A stretch of DNA of 64,000 nt from contig NZ_JXQC01000003.1 in NCBI RefSeq assembly GCF_001305965.1, positions 3,603,292-3,667,291 on the forward strand. Direction: 5' to 3'. Both the position numbers and the translations under genes were made by a program. Of the stretch, positions 52,069 through 63,491 are shown piece by piece. Source of the stretch: Erythrobacter sp. SG61-1L. GTDB lineage: Bacteria > Pseudomonadota > Alphaproteobacteria > Sphingomonadales > Sphingomonadaceae. Under the pieces are notes generated by a model that was given only the letters and a program-made list of their open reading frames with translations, ran no database searches and was not told the origin of the DNA. Within the stretch, counting starts at the first letter, position 1, and every line of letters begins with the position of its first letter.

Positions 52069-52830
52069 ATGAACCGCAAGGCCATGCAACGCAGTGCCGG
52101 AATGTTCGCCGCGATTGCCCTGCTGGCCGGTTGCGGCGATGCGGGGGAGGCCGCGCCCGCCGCATCTTCAACTGCTGCATCCGCATCCGCAAACACTCCC
52201 GCCGCCGAACCCGATCTTGCCGCCTGCAAGCCCTCCGAAACGGCCGATGAAGACTATCGCGAGCGCAAGGCCCCCATCCCTGTCCCACCGGCCTTCGACG
52301 GGCTGGTGCGGTCCGACATGGACCACTTCGCCGTCTCCACCGCCAATGGCCACACGATCTGCGTCGACACAGGCTGGATGGAAGGCATCGAGGACGCCAA
52401 AGCCTCGCACGACCAGCGCTTCCTCTCCTTCGCCTGGGGCGGATATGAAGCGTTCGGCTTTATCGTGGTGGACCGCAGCGGATTGGGGCAGGTTATCGAA
52501 ACCGGCACTGCCCCGCTCTCCCCGCCCGGCGGCATGCGCTTCGCCTCGGTCGATCTGAGCGAATCCGCATTCGGCGGGTTCAACGCCTTCGGTGTCTGGC
52601 AGATCGAACCTGTCGGCCTGCGCCCGCTGGCCAAGGTGGAAGAAGGCATGCCTTCGGGCGACTGGCGGCTGGAAGGCTGGGCGGGCGATGGCTGCGTGAA
52701 CCTCTCCGTCATTCCCAACGACCGTTACCCTTCCGATGCCGGGCTTGTGGACATCACCACGCGCGACCCGTGGCACGCGACCGAAGCGGAAAAATGGGCG
52801 CTGAAACCGGGCGCCTGCCCCAAACCATGA
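52069..52830 (+). CDS. Lipoprotein of unknown function
   Basis: A 253-residue protein with a lipobox LLAGC (Cys at residue 22), then an Ala/Pro/Ser-rich linker to about residue 50. The rest looks beta-rich, with DMDHFAVSTANGHTICVDTGWM, and FLSFAWGGYEAFGFIVVDRSG and an even spread of Trp/Phe. No family is recognised. The last four bases overlap the ATG of the next gene (ATGA). Confidence 0.75.
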   Translation: MNRKAMQRSAGMFAAIALLAGCGDAGEAAPAASSTAASASANTPAAEPDLAACKPSETADEDYRERKAPIPVPPAFDGLVRSDMDHFAVSTANGHTICVDTGWMEGIEDAKASHDQRFLSFAWGGYEAFGFIVVDRSGLGQVIETGTAPLSPPGGMRFASVDLSESAFGGFNAFGVWQIEPVGLRPLAKVEEGMPSGDWRLEGWAGDGCVNLSVIPNDRYPSDAGLVDITTRDPWHATEAEKWALKPGACPKP

Positions 52831-53693
52831 CCCGTTTCACTCATTTCGCCGCCATCGACTGGTCCGGCGCAGCCGGCGAACGGCACCGGGGCATTGCCGT
52901 GGCGATCTGCACCACCGGCAGGGATGCACCGCAGCTGGTCCGCCCCGGCCATCGCTGGTCCCGCGCCGAAGTGCTGGACTGGCTTGCTACGCAAATGCCC
53001 GAAGGCACGCTGGCCGGACTGGATCTGGGCATGTCCTTGCCCTTCGCGGATCGCGGCGCCTTCTTTCCCGGCTGGAACGAAAGCCCCGACGATGCCCGCG
53101 CGCTGTGGGCGCTGATCGACCGCATCTGCGCCGGTGACGCGCACCTTTGCGCCAGCAGCTTCGTCGGCCATGAATGGGCACACCGCTTCTTCCGCCACCG
53201 GGGCGAGGAAGGCGACCTGTTCGGCGGCGGCAGAGGCCGCTTCCGCATCACCGAACACGCCCAGCGCGAGGCGGGCTGCAATCCCTATTCCAACTTCAAT
53301 CTGGTCGGCGCGGCGCAGGTCGGCAAATCGAGCCTGACCGGAATGCGCGTGCTGCACCGGCTTTCCGGCCTTGTGCCTGTCTGGCCGGTCGATGCCCTGC
53401 CGGGCCGGGGCGGATCGGCCGTGGTGGAAATCTACACCTCGCTCGCCGCCATTCATGCCGGCCGCCGCGCAGGCCAGACGAAGCTGCGCAGCTACGAAGA
53501 ACTGAACGAGGCCCTTGCCGCGCTGGGCAGCGGCCCGGTGCCCGCCATCGGCCCGGTCGACGATCACATCAGCGACGCCCTGATCACCGCCGCCTGGCTG
53601 CGCGAAGTGGCTCACCTGCCCGAATATTGGCATCCCTCCGCCATGACAGATGAAATCGCCCAAACCGAAGGCTGGACCTTCGGCGCGCTTTAG
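52827..53693 (+). CDS. Putative RNase H-fold (DUF429-like) protein
   Basis: A 288-residue protein. It begins AAIDWSGAAGERHRGIAVAI and has GLDLGMSLPF, VVEIYTSLAAIHAG and DDHISDALITAAWLRE. This layout (an early Asp on strand 1, a mid Asp, a Glu and a C-terminal Asp on a helix) matches the ribonuclease-H-like fold of DUF429 predicted nucleases. Assignment is by pattern only. It is coupled to the upstream lipoprotein gene. Confidence 0.6.
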   Translation: MTRFTHFAAIDWSGAAGERHRGIAVAICTTGRDAPQLVRPGHRWSRAEVLDWLATQMPEGTLAGLDLGMSLPFADRGAFFPGWNESPDDARALWALIDRICAGDAHLCASSFVGHEWAHRFFRHRGEEGDLFGGGRGRFRITEHAQREAGCNPYSNFNLVGAAQVGKSSLTGMRVLHRLSGLVPVWPVDALPGRGGSAVVEIYTSLAAIHAGRRAGQTKLRSYEELNEALAALGSGPVPAIGPVDDHISDALITAAWLREVAHLPEYWHPSAMTDEIAQTEGWTFGAL

Positions 53694-53735
53694 AGCAGAG
53701 GGGCTTCGCGCAGCCCGCCATCGGCGGCGCCAAGG

Positions 53736-53811
<76 letters not shown>

Positions 53812-53863
53812 TCCCTTTTCCCTCCTGCCAAGGCTCCCTATCTAGCGGGCGAGAGGTGACGCC

Positions 53864-54319
53864 ATGTCCGATACCCAATCCGAAGCGATGATCATTGCCT
53901 GCCCACACTGCGCCGCGCTGAACCGCGTTCCGCGTGAAAAACTGGGTGCGGGCGGCAAATGCGGCAAATGCCGCGCGGCCCTGTTCACGGGCACGCCGGT
54001 GACGCTGACCGCCGCCAATTTCAATGCCCATGCCGCCAAGAGCGACCTGCCGCTGCTGGTCGATTTCTGGGCGAGCTGGTGCGGCCCCTGCCGCCAGATG
54101 GCCCCGGCCTTCGGCGCGGCGGCAGGCCAGCTGGAACCGGCTATCCGACTGGGCAAGCTGGATACGGAGGCGGAGCAGGCACTGGCGGCCCGCTATGGCA
54201 TCCAGTCCATCCCGACGATGATCCTGATCCACAAGGGCCGGGAAATCGCGCGGCAATCGGGGGCCATGCCCGCCAGCGCCATCGTCAACTGGGCGCGGCA
54301 GGCAGCGGCTTCGGCCTAG
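53864..54319 (+). CDS. trxC: Thioredoxin TrxC (thioredoxin 2)
   Basis: A 151-residue thioredoxin with an N-terminal zinc ribbon (C13, C16, C33, C36 in CPHC and CGKC) and the active site WCGPC (residues 72-76). Cis-Pro loop [12 protein letters not shown] is present. TrxC family members reduce cytosolic disulfides under oxidative stress. GAGAGG precedes the ATG. It converges with queF, stops overlapping by one base or so. Confidence 0.95.
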   Translation: MSDTQSEAMIIACPHCAALNRVPREKLGAGGKCGKCRAALFTGTPVTLTAANFNAHAAKSDLPLLVDFWASWCGPCRQMAPAFGAAAGQLEPAIRLGKLDTEAEQALAARYGIQSIPTMILIHKGREIARQSGAMPASAIVNWARQAAASA

Positions 54320-54783
54320 CCCCGCCCGCGATAGGGGGCCACGCCCTGATCGGGCACCCACAGGCCGGCGGGCGCAGCGCCCGTCTGCCAGAAGACGTCG
54401 ATCGGAATGCCGCCGCGCGGATACCAATATCCGCCGATACGCAGCCAGACGGGCTTCATTTCTTCCACCAGCCGCTGGCCGATGCCCACGGTCACATCCT
54501 CGTGGAAACCGGCATGGTTGCGGAACGATCCGAGAAAGAGCTTGAGGCTTTTCGATTCGACGATGGTTTCGCCCGGCGCATAGTCGATCACCAGATGGGC
54601 AAAATCGGGCTGGCCGGTCACGGGGCACAAAGAAGTGAACTCAGGCGCGGCGAAACGGATCATATAGAGCGATCCGACGCGCGGGTTGGGCACGTAATCC
54701 AGCACCGCTTCTTCGGGGGAAGCCGGCAGCGCGCTCGATTGGCCGAGGTGAAGGGGCTTCAGGTTTTCGGGTGTGTCGGTCAT
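54316..54783 (-). CDS. queF: NADPH-dependent 7-cyano-7-deazaguanine reductase QueF
   Basis: A 155-residue T-fold enzyme that reduces preQ0 to preQ1 in queuosine synthesis. The active-site Cys is in [12 protein letters not shown] (residue 53), the QueF motif is [15 protein letters not shown], and later HEDVTVGIG. The length is that of the unimodular QueF type. The precursor importer gene yhhQ is elsewhere in the window. Confidence 0.95.
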   Translation of the reverse strand: MTDTPENLKPLHLGQSSALPASPEEAVLDYVPNPRVGSLYMIRFAAPEFTSLCPVTGQPDFAHLVIDYAPGETIVESKSLKLFLGSFRNHAGFHEDVTVGIGQRLVEEMKPVWLRIGGYWYPRGGIPIDVFWQTGAAPAGLWVPDQGVAPYRGRG

Positions 54784-54917
54784 GCCGCGCGTGATGCCGC
54801 GAACTCGCCTGCCGCACAAGTCACCGGTTTGACGGAGACGATTCAGCCGCTATTCAGCGCGCCCTGCGCTTCCAGACTTCCAGCCCGCGAGTGAAGACGG
54901 GCATACCGACAGGGGTC

Positions 54918-56126
54918 ATGACCAAAACTCCCAACGACAAGAACAGGCGGATGAGGATTCAGGCCCTGCTTGCAGGCGCCGGGCTGATCGCGCTGGGCCA
55001 GGCCCCGGCTGCGGCATCGGTCGGCGATTTCCAGCTTCCGCCGGGCAATACGCAGGCCCCGGCAGGCCCGGTTGCGCCGGGGGAAGCGCCTCCGCGCTCC
55101 ACCGCGACGCCCGCCCGCCCCGCTCCGCCCCCTGCGCCAACGCCCACACCTGCGCCCACTCCCACGCCGCGCCCCGCGGCCAGCACCCCGGCGCCGACGC
55201 CCGCGCCCACTGCCGCGCGGCCCACACCGACACCCGGCGCATCGCCTTCCCCGCGCGTCAGCGCCACGCCAAGCCCGACGCCGACCGCAAGCGATACGCC
55301 CGAACCAGTTTCCACGGACGAAGCGGAGGCTATCCCTACCCCGACGGCCGCGCCTGCCGCCCCGGCGACCGCCCCCACACCGGCCGAATCTTCGCAGCCG
55401 CCCGCCACCGAGGCGACCGACAGCGAATCCCTGCCATGGGGCTGGATCGGCGCGATCGCCGGACTGATTGCCGCCTTTGCCGCCGCGCTTGGTGCCGGAA
55501 TCTGGTTCTGGCGGCGCGAAGGCGCCCAGCGCGCCGTGCGTGCACCGGAAATCCAGCGGCCCGATCTGGCGGCGGCAGCTGCCGCAAGGCCTGCGCCAAC
55601 GCCCGCCACGGACCCGGACATGCTGATCGATGAAGCACCGGAGGAAGTGGCCCCGCTCAGCCTTGCCCTCGAAGCGCGCGAACTGGCCATCACCCTGACC
55701 GCCGCCACGCTTTCCTACCGCGTGACCCTCACCAATATGAGCGGCCGGGTAATGGAAGGCATCAGCGTGACGGGCGACATGATCTCCGCCCATGCATCCC
55801 TGCCGGAGGAAGAACAGCTTGCCTCCAGCGAGAGCGAACTGGTGCCGCAGCACCGGATCGAGCGGTTGCGCCCGGGCGAAAGCGCGCAGATGAGCGGCGA
55901 ATTCCGCCTCAATTTCTCGCTCATCCGGCCGATCCGCAAGGGCACGGCCCTGATGTTCGTGCCGCTGGCCCGGCTGAAGGTGGAAGCCGCCTCTGGCGCG
56001 GCAGGCGCGATTTTGCGCACCGTACTGGTAGGGCAGCGTTCACCTCGCCCCGGCGCGGGATTGCAGCCTTTCCGGCTGGATCAGGGTCCGCGCATTTACC
56101 GAGAAGTCACACAAAGAATCTTTTGA
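54918..56126 (+). CDS. Proline/threonine-rich membrane protein of unknown function
   Basis: A 402-residue protein. It has a basic N-terminus and signal-like segment (residues 13-34, QALLAGAGLIALGQAPAAAS). A long Pro/Ala/Thr-rich region spans about residues 42-165 (TPTPAPTPTP-type repeats), then a membrane helix (about 174-198) followed by WRRE. The C-terminal domain (about 235-400) holds LAITLTAATLSYRVTLTNMSG, beta-rich. The Pro/Thr stretch is a probable rigid spacer in the periplasm. No family is recognised. Confidence 0.7.
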   Translation: MTKTPNDKNRRMRIQALLAGAGLIALGQAPAAASVGDFQLPPGNTQAPAGPVAPGEAPPRSTATPARPAPPPAPTPTPAPTPTPRPAASTPAPTPAPTAARPTPTPGASPSPRVSATPSPTPTASDTPEPVSTDEAEAIPTPTAAPAAPATAPTPAESSQPPATEATDSESLPWGWIGAIAGLIAAFAAALGAGIWFWRREGAQRAVRAPEIQRPDLAAAAAARPAPTPATDPDMLIDEAPEEVAPLSLALEARELAITLTAATLSYRVTLTNMSGRVMEGISVTGDMISAHASLPEEEQLASSESELVPQHRIERLRPGESAQMSGEFRLNFSLIRPIRKGTALMFVPLARLKVEAASGAAGAILRTVLVGQRSPRPGAGLQPFRLDQGPRIYREVTQRIF

Positions 56127-56195
56127 ACGATCCCCCCTCGACGGGCGAAAGGCAGGGGTTTAACCCTAGTCGTTCACGCGATGAGGAGCGCGCGA

Positions 56196-57053
56196 ATGGA
56201 ATCGCTGGTTTCGACCGACTGGCTCGCAGAGGAAATTGGATCCTGCGACCTGAGGATCGTCGACGCATCAAGTCACTTGCCCATCGCCGGGCGGGATGCC
56301 CGGGCCGAATACGAGGCCGGGCATATACCCGGTGCTGTGTTCATGGACCTGACCAATCTGGTCGACCCGGAAAGCCCGGTGCCTGCCGCGCTGCCCACGG
56401 CGGAGATGTTCGCCAGCCGCATGCAGAAGCTGGGGCTGGGCGATGGCAGCCGCATCGTGCTGTATGACGATAGCGACGTGAAGACATCGGGCCGGGCATG
56501 GTTCATGTTCAAGCTGTTCGGCGCGCAGAATGTCGCGATCCTGGACGGCGGCCTCGCCAAGTGGAAGGCGGAAGGGCGCCCGCTGGAAGGCGGCGTGCAG
56601 ACATTGAAGACCCGGCATTTCACTGCCTGGCAGGAAGCCGGCAAGGTGCGCAGCAAGGCCGATATGCTCGCCAACCTCAGCAGCCATGCCGAACAGGTGG
56701 TCGATGCGCGCGATTCGGGCCGGTTTTCCGGCGAAATCCCCGATTTCCGCCCCGGCGTGCCCAGCGGGCACATTCCCGGATCGGTAAACCTGCCTTTCTA
56801 CGAATTGTTCAATGCCGATGGCACCTTCAAGGACAAGGCGGGCCTGCGCGCCGCGTTCGAACAGGCGGGCGTCGATCTTTCCCAACCGGTCGCCACAACC
56901 TGCGGCGGCGGGGTGACGGCGGCGGTCCTGTGCTTTGCCCTGCACCTGCTGGGCAAGGACAAGGACGTATCGCTGTATGACGGCAGCTGGAGCGAATGGG
57001 CAGTCGATCCGGCCACTCCCAAGGAGACGGGCGCTGCGCTTCAGGATGTCTGA
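56196..57053 (+). CDS. sseA: 3-Mercaptopyruvate/thiosulfate sulfurtransferase (two rhodanese domains)
   Basis: A 285-residue protein with two rhodanese domains (about 1-150 and 160-285). RDARAEYEAGHIPGAVFMDL is the N-terminal signature. The active-site Cys is residue 236 in TTCGGGVTA; the usual loop is CG(S/T)GVTA, so Gly occupies the third place. MESLVSTDWL is the chosen start with GAGGAG upstream. It begins a sulfur-related block with metC. Confidence 0.93.
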   Translation: MESLVSTDWLAEEIGSCDLRIVDASSHLPIAGRDARAEYEAGHIPGAVFMDLTNLVDPESPVPAALPTAEMFASRMQKLGLGDGSRIVLYDDSDVKTSGRAWFMFKLFGAQNVAILDGGLAKWKAEGRPLEGGVQTLKTRHFTAWQEAGKVRSKADMLANLSSHAEQVVDARDSGRFSGEIPDFRPGVPSGHIPGSVNLPFYELFNADGTFKDKAGLRAAFEQAGVDLSQPVATTCGGGVTAAVLCFALHLLGKDKDVSLYDGSWSEWAVDPATPKETGAALQDV

Positions 57054-57061
57054 GATGCAGC

Positions 57062-58306
57062 ATGTCTGATCGCGGCGACTCTGATCACAGCGACAAGGAT
57101 CTGGCGCCTGCCACGATGCTGACGGGCGCCGGGCGCCGCAGGGAATGGACCGGCATTGCCGGCCACAAGGGCGGCGTTGTGAACCCGCCGGTGTGGCGGG
57201 GCAGCACTCACCTTTACGAAGATGCCGCCGATCTTGCGGCCGGGCGCCCCAATGAGGATGGGCATTTCTATTACGGCCGCCGCGGCGCGCCCACCCAATG
57301 GTCGCTGGCCGAAGCTCTGACCCAGATCGAGCCCGGCGCGGCCGGAACCGTGCTCTATCCCAGCGGCGTTGCCGCCATTGCGGGCGCGCTGCTGGCGGTG
57401 CTGCGCACGGGCGACGTTCTGCTGATGACGGACAATGCCTATCAGCCCAGCCGTGCCCTTTCCGAAGGGCTGCTGAGCCGCATGGGCGTGGAAACCCGCT
57501 GGTTCGATCCGCTGGATGTAGATGGATTCGCGGCTCAATTCTGCGAACGGACAAAGGCCATGCTGCTGGAAAGCCCCGGCAGCCTGACGATGGAAGTCTG
57601 CGACGTGCCCGCCCTTGCCGCCATCGCGCGGGACAAGGGCGCCGTCAGCCTGATCGACAATACCTGGGCCAGCCCGCTGGGCTTCCCGGCGCTGGAACGC
57701 GGCTGCGATATTTCCATCATGTCGCTGACCAAGCATGTCGGCGGCCATTCGGATGTGATGATGGGCAGCGTCAGCGCGGCCGAACCGCATTTCAGCCGTA
57801 TCCGCCGCATGTCCCAGCAATTGGGGCAGGTCGTCTCGCCCGACGATGCGGCCCTTGCCCTGCGCGGCCTGCGCAGCCTTTCACTGCGGCTGGAACGGGA
57901 AAATTCCAGCGCGCTGCAGATCGCCCGCTGGCTCGCGGGCCGGGCGGAAGTCGCCCGCGTGCTTTGCCCCATGTTGCCCGGTGCGCCGGGGCACGATCTG
58001 TGGGCGCGCGATTTCACCGGTGGCTGCGGGCTGTTCAGCTTCGTGCTGAAAGGCGCCGACGATGCCGCTCGCGCCCGCTTTATCGACGCGCTGGAATTGT
58101 TCGGCATCGGCTATAGCTGGGGCGGGTTCGAGAGCCTTGTCATCCCCTTCGATCCGCAGGGCGCCCGCAGTGCCACGCACTGGCCGCCGCCGGGCAGCGA
58201 TCCGGCGGACCGGCTGGGCATCCGCCTGTCCATCGGGCTTGAAGACCCGGCGGACCTGATCGCCGATCTGGCGCGCGGCTTTGCCGCCATGGGCCGGGCG
58301 GGATGA
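57062..58306 (+). CDS. metC: Cystathionine beta-lyase (Cys/Met metabolism PLP enzyme)
   Basis: A 414-residue PLP enzyme. Landmarks are VNPPVWRGSTHLYED, YYGRRGAPTQWSLAEALTQIE and the PLP-binding Lys224 in SIMSLTKHVGGHSDVMMG, also AVSLIDNTWASPLGF. The family converts cystathionine to homocysteine, pyruvate and ammonia. It overlaps mscS by four bases (ATGA). Confidence 0.92.
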   Translation: MSDRGDSDHSDKDLAPATMLTGAGRRREWTGIAGHKGGVVNPPVWRGSTHLYEDAADLAAGRPNEDGHFYYGRRGAPTQWSLAEALTQIEPGAAGTVLYPSGVAAIAGALLAVLRTGDVLLMTDNAYQPSRALSEGLLSRMGVETRWFDPLDVDGFAAQFCERTKAMLLESPGSLTMEVCDVPALAAIARDKGAVSLIDNTWASPLGFPALERGCDISIMSLTKHVGGHSDVMMGSVSAAEPHFSRIRRMSQQLGQVVSPDDAALALRGLRSLSLRLERENSSALQIARWLAGRAEVARVLCPMLPGAPGHDLWARDFTGGCGLFSFVLKGADDAARARFIDALELFGIGYSWGGFESLVIPFDPQGARSATHWPPPGSDPADRLGIRLSIGLEDPADLIADLARGFAAMGRAG

Positions 58307-59358
58307 ATGCCCTCGCCTTCCTCGCCGCCGCGAGTGCAGGCAAGGATGCCCCGCCCGGAGTAGCCGCGGCGGACGACATCAGGGACGCCGTTTCCGCCAA
58401 GGCCGGCGCAGTGGCCCAGTTTGTCGGCACGCTGGATTCGATTGCCCTGCAGATCGGCCACACAAGGATTTCCCTGTGGGACACACTGGTGGTGGTGATG
58501 GTCATCACTGCCGTGCTGTTTTTCGCATGGTTCGCCAGCAGGCTGGCGCGCTGGCTGCTGGGCAAGGCCACCCGGCTGGACCCGACGCAGAAACTGCTGA
58601 CCGACAAGCTGCTGACCGTGGCCATCTGGGCGCTGTCGATCCTGGTCGGGATCGACATATTGGGCATAGACCTGACCGCGCTGGCCGTGTTTTCCGGCGC
58701 CTTCGGCCTGGCCATCGGCTTCGGCCTGCAGAAGACCTTCGGCAATCTGATCGCGGGGATCATCCTGCTGATGGACCGTTCGATCAAGCCGGGCGATGTG
58801 ATCGCGGTGAGCGACATGTCCGGCCGCGAGAGCTTCGGCCAGATCCGCAAGATCGGCATCCGCGCCATTTCGGTCACCACGCGGGACATGAAGGAATACC
58901 TCATCCCGAACGAGAACCTGATGATCAATCAGGTGGAGAACTGGTCCTACAGTTCGCGCGATGTGCGGGTGAAGGCGCCCATCGGCGTGGCTTACGATAC
59001 CGACATCGATCTGGCGCGAGACCTGATGATGCAGGCCGCCAAGGACGTGACGCGAGTGCTGCACGATCCCGCGCCGCGCGTTCTGCTGATGGATTTCGGC
59101 GAAAATTCGATCAATTTCGAAATCCGTTTCTGGATCACCGACCCGGAAGAGGGCATCAGCAGTGTCCGTTCCGAAGTCTATTGGCGGGTCTGGCGCCTGT
59201 TCCGCGAAAACGGCATCAAGATCCCCTTCCCCCAGCGCGACATCAATCTGCGCGGCAATGCCCAGTTCGATACGCTGATCGCCGCGCTGGAGCGGGATTC
59301 GCGCGGTGAAGACGGCGGCGAAGACAGCGGTGGCGGCGGGCCGGGACAGGCCGGCTAA
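58303..59358 (+). CDS. Small-conductance mechanosensitive channel (MscS family)
   Basis: A 351-residue membrane protein with three N-terminal helices (residues about 60-150). The pore helix segment is GAFGLAIGFGLQKTFGNLIAGIILL. The beta domain begins DRSIKPGDVIAV, followed by the alpha/beta domain (YLIPNENLMINQVENWSY). The C-terminal tail is Gly/Asp-rich. It releases solutes on hypo-osmotic shock. Coupling to metC seems fortuitous. Confidence 0.93.
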   Translation: MNALAFLAAASAGKDAPPGVAAADDIRDAVSAKAGAVAQFVGTLDSIALQIGHTRISLWDTLVVVMVITAVLFFAWFASRLARWLLGKATRLDPTQKLLTDKLLTVAIWALSILVGIDILGIDLTALAVFSGAFGLAIGFGLQKTFGNLIAGIILLMDRSIKPGDVIAVSDMSGRESFGQIRKIGIRAISVTTRDMKEYLIPNENLMINQVENWSYSSRDVRVKAPIGVAYDTDIDLARDLMMQAAKDVTRVLHDPAPRVLLMDFGENSINFEIRFWITDPEEGISSVRSEVYWRVWRLFRENGIKIPFPQRDINLRGNAQFDTLIAALERDSRGEDGGEDSGGGGPGQAG

Positions 59359-59426
59359 AGCTCACCTACCCCCTGCCAAAACCATTCTCGCTGGCACTTG
59401 AGGGGTACCGGGGCCATGTGCGCCCC

Positions 59427-60206
59427 ATGAAGAATGCCGCAACTCCCGCCACGGTCTATCTGGTCGGCGCCGGCCCGGGCGATCCGGACCTGCTGACCCT
59501 GCGCGCCGCGCGCCTGCTGATGCAGGCCAGGCTGGTGGTGCATGACGGGCTGGTCGATCCCTCGATCCTGGCGCTGGCCCGCCCCGATGCGCGGCTGATC
59601 TCGGTCGCCAAGAGCCGTTCGCGCCACACCATGCCGCAGGAAGAAATCAACGCCCTGCTGGTGCGCGAGGCACAGGCGGGTAACAGCGTGGTGCGCCTGA
59701 AGGGCGGCGATCCGTTCATTTTCGGCCGCGGCGGAGAAGAAGCCGATGCCTGCCATGCGGCGGGCGTTCCGGTGGAAGTCGTCCCCGGCATCAGCGCCGC
59801 CATCGGCGCGGCGGCGGCTGCACAGATTCCGCTGACCCATCGTGACAGTGCCAGCATCGTCAGCTTCGTGGCGGGCCAGTGCAAGGGCCTGACCGAGCAG
59901 GACTGGTCCGGCCTTGCCGGCAAGGGCCGCACTTTGGTGATCTACATGGGCGTCACCACGGCCCCGCAGATCGCGGAAAAGCTGATGGAAGACGGCGTGG
60001 CCCCGGATTGCCCGGTGGCCGTGATCGAAAATGCCGCGCGCCCCACCATGCGGGTGCTGCGCGCTTCGCTGGCAGGCCTGCCCGATCTGGTCAGCGGCGC
60101 AAAGGTGAAAAGCCCCGCCGTAATCGTGATCGGCGAGGTTGCATCTCAGAAATCAGGCCGTAACGACGCGGCCCTCAGGCAATTGGCGCTGGAGGCGCAG
60201 GGATGA
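59427..60206 (+). CDS. cobA: Uroporphyrinogen-III C-methyltransferase (siroheme synthesis)
   Basis: A 259-residue SAM-dependent methylase that makes precorrin-2 for siroheme. The N-terminal YLVGAGPGDPDLLTLRA and RLKGGDPFIFGRGGEEA motifs are diagnostic, followed by VPGISAAIGAAA. It lacks the CysG oxidase/chelatase half, so that activity is encoded elsewhere. It heads the operon whose cysI product needs siroheme. Confidence 0.96.
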   Translation: MKNAATPATVYLVGAGPGDPDLLTLRAARLLMQARLVVHDGLVDPSILALARPDARLISVAKSRSRHTMPQEEINALLVREAQAGNSVVRLKGGDPFIFGRGGEEADACHAAGVPVEVVPGISAAIGAAAAAQIPLTHRDSASIVSFVAGQCKGLTEQDWSGLAGKGRTLVIYMGVTTAPQIAEKLMEDGVAPDCPVAVIENAARPTMRVLRASLAGLPDLVSGAKVKSPAVIVIGEVASQKSGRNDAALRQLALEAQG

Positions 60207-60501
60207 AGATTCTTACCGGAAACGACCTCAAGAGCGGGGCCGTCGTGTGGTGGACCGGGCATGACTGGTCTATCCACGTCGAAGATGCAGTGGATGTGGG
60301 CGATCAGGCCGACGCCATCCTGCAGCGCGAGGAAGGGGCCCGGCGGGTCAATGCTTCCTACGCCATCGACGCGCAGCCCGACGGCGAACGCGGCGTGCGC
60401 CCTGCCCATATCAAGGACCGTATCCGCGCGCTCGGCCCCACCGTGCGCCCTGACCTGACCCTCAAACCCGCCGATCCCAACGCCGGCAACTGGGTGATCT
60501 G

Positions 60502-60502
<1 letters not shown>
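60203..60502 (+). CDS. DUF2849 family protein of the sulfite-reductase operon
   Basis: A 99-residue protein matching DUF2849 (LTGNDLKSGAVVWWTGHDW, IHVEDAVDVGD). The gene is found in alphaproteobacterial cob-cysI operons. Its role in sulfite reduction is unknown. ATG overlaps the cobA stop; its stop overlaps cysI (TGATG), so the three genes are translationally coupled. Confidence 0.92.
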
Positions 60503-62128
<1,626 letters not shown>

Positions 62129-62136
<8 letters not shown>

Positions 62137-62569
62137 TAGCCTGCGTTTCCGCGAAGACGAGGCAGTCACTGCCCCCGCCGTGACGGTCGACGCCTTTCTC
62201 GACCAGACCAATGCCGCCGCCGTCCGCATCGAACCGGGCGACGACGCGAAGAGCCTGCTGCCCTTCCTCGAACAGCTGCGACTGGTGGAAGTGAACTTCC
62301 CCAGCTTCGGCGACGGGCGCGGCTATTCCAGCGCGCGCATCCTGCGCGAGGCCGGCTATCAGGGCGAATTGCGCGCCGTGGGCGATGTGCTGGTGGACCA
62401 GCTTTCGCACATGCGCCGCTGCGGCTTTGACAGCTTCCTGCCCGAAAAGCCCTTCGATCCCGAAGATGCGCAGAACGCGCTCGACCGCTGGCCCGAAGTC
62501 TATCAGGCCACCGGCGATGGGCGCACGCCCATCTGGGCCAAGAGGCACCCTGTCGATGAACGGGGCTGA
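62129..62569 (+). CDS. DUF934 family protein (sulfite reductase associated)
   Basis: A 146-residue protein of DUF934. Landmarks are VEVNFPSFGDGRGYSSARILRE and YQGELRAVGDVLVDQLSHMRRCGFDSF. It overlaps cysI by 8 bp and cysH by 14 bp. Known only as a conserved partner of cysI in alphaproteobacteria; possibly an electron-transfer or assembly factor, which is inference. Confidence 0.93.
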
Positions 62570-63359
62570 AGTGTCCTCCCGCCCGCGCGACCGGATCGAT
62601 ACGTCGGCCCGTTTCACGGAAGGCGATGCCATTCGCCTGAACCGGATGTTCCGCGGGCAGGAAACGCTTGAGATGCTCTCCAGCGTGCTGAAGGATCATC
62701 TGGCGGGCGACGTTGCCGTCGTTTCCAGCTTCGGCGCGGAAAGCGCGGTGCTGCTGCATCTGGTGGCGCAGGTGGACAAATCCATCCCGGTGCTGTTCCT
62801 CGATACGGACAAGCATTTCCCCGAAACCATCGCCTATCGCGATGAGCTGGTGGCCTTTCTCGGCCTGACCAATCTGGTCATCCTGAAGCCCGAGGCGGAG
62901 GAAATCGCCGCCAAGGACGAGGCGGGCCTGCGCTGGAGCTGGGACCCGGACGGCTGCTGCGAAATCCGCAAGGTGAAGCCGCTGGCGAAGGCCCTGGCGG
63001 GCTTCGATGCCTCGATCACCGGGCGCAAGGCCTTTCAGGCCAGCACCCGCGCGCAATTGCCGCGGTTCGAGATCGACAATTCGGACGAACAGGGCCGCCT
63101 GAAGATCAACCCGCTGATCGACTGGACGGCGGAAGATCTGGAAGCCTATTTCGAGGAATACGGCCTGCCGCGCCATCCGCTGGTGGCACAGGGCTATCCC
63201 TCCATCGGCTGCTCCCCCTGCACCCACAAGGTCGCGCCGGGCGAAGACCCTCGCTCGGGCCGCTGGAAGGGCTGGGACAAGACCGAATGCGGCATCCACA
63301 GCCCGAACAACCCCGACGCCTACCGCCTGCCACCGGAAGGCTTCGACCCCGCGCTGTAA
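62556..63359 (+). CDS. cysH: Phosphoadenylyl-/adenylyl-sulfate reductase
   Basis: A 267-residue protein. The N-terminal PP-loop (VVSSFGAESAVLLHLVA) and LDTDKHFPET motifs fit the family. CC at 134-135 and C219/C222 (GCSPC) are the Fe4S4 ligands that mark the APS-reducing subtype; the catalytic Cys is 245 in TECGIH. So it likely uses APS rather than PAPS. A 9-bp hairpin lies just downstream. Confidence 0.94.
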   Translation: MNGAEVSSRPRDRIDTSARFTEGDAIRLNRMFRGQETLEMLSSVLKDHLAGDVAVVSSFGAESAVLLHLVAQVDKSIPVLFLDTDKHFPETIAYRDELVAFLGLTNLVILKPEAEEIAAKDEAGLRWSWDPDGCCEIRKVKPLAKALAGFDASITGRKAFQASTRAQLPRFEIDNSDEQGRLKINPLIDWTAEDLEAYFEEYGLPRHPLVAQGYPSIGCSPCTHKVAPGEDPRSGRWKGWDKTECGIHSPNNPDAYRLPPEGFDPAL

Positions 63360-63364
63360 GGATA

Positions 63365-63389
63365 CAGGGCACGTTCCACACGTGCCCTG
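63365..63389 (+). terminator. Hairpin after the cys operon
   Basis: CAGGGCACG (63365-63373) and CGTGCCCTG (63381-63389) form a perfect 9-bp stem with a 7-nt loop, 5 bp after the cysH stop. No T run follows, so it may be a weak terminator or a 3' stabiliser. Confidence 0.5.
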
Positions 63390-63491
63390 CCGGCGCCCCG
63401 CTCGCCATCCCTGCCCTTCGACAGGCTCTGGGTGGACCTCCCTGCGGTCGAACCGGGATCGCCGGCCTTTGCGCCTGCCTTCTTCCTGTTT

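Noticed and set aside
54985..55420. Proline/threonine repeats at 55.1-55.4 kb as a DNA repeat array
   Set aside because: They are codon-level low complexity inside an intact gene, without a constant DNA unit.
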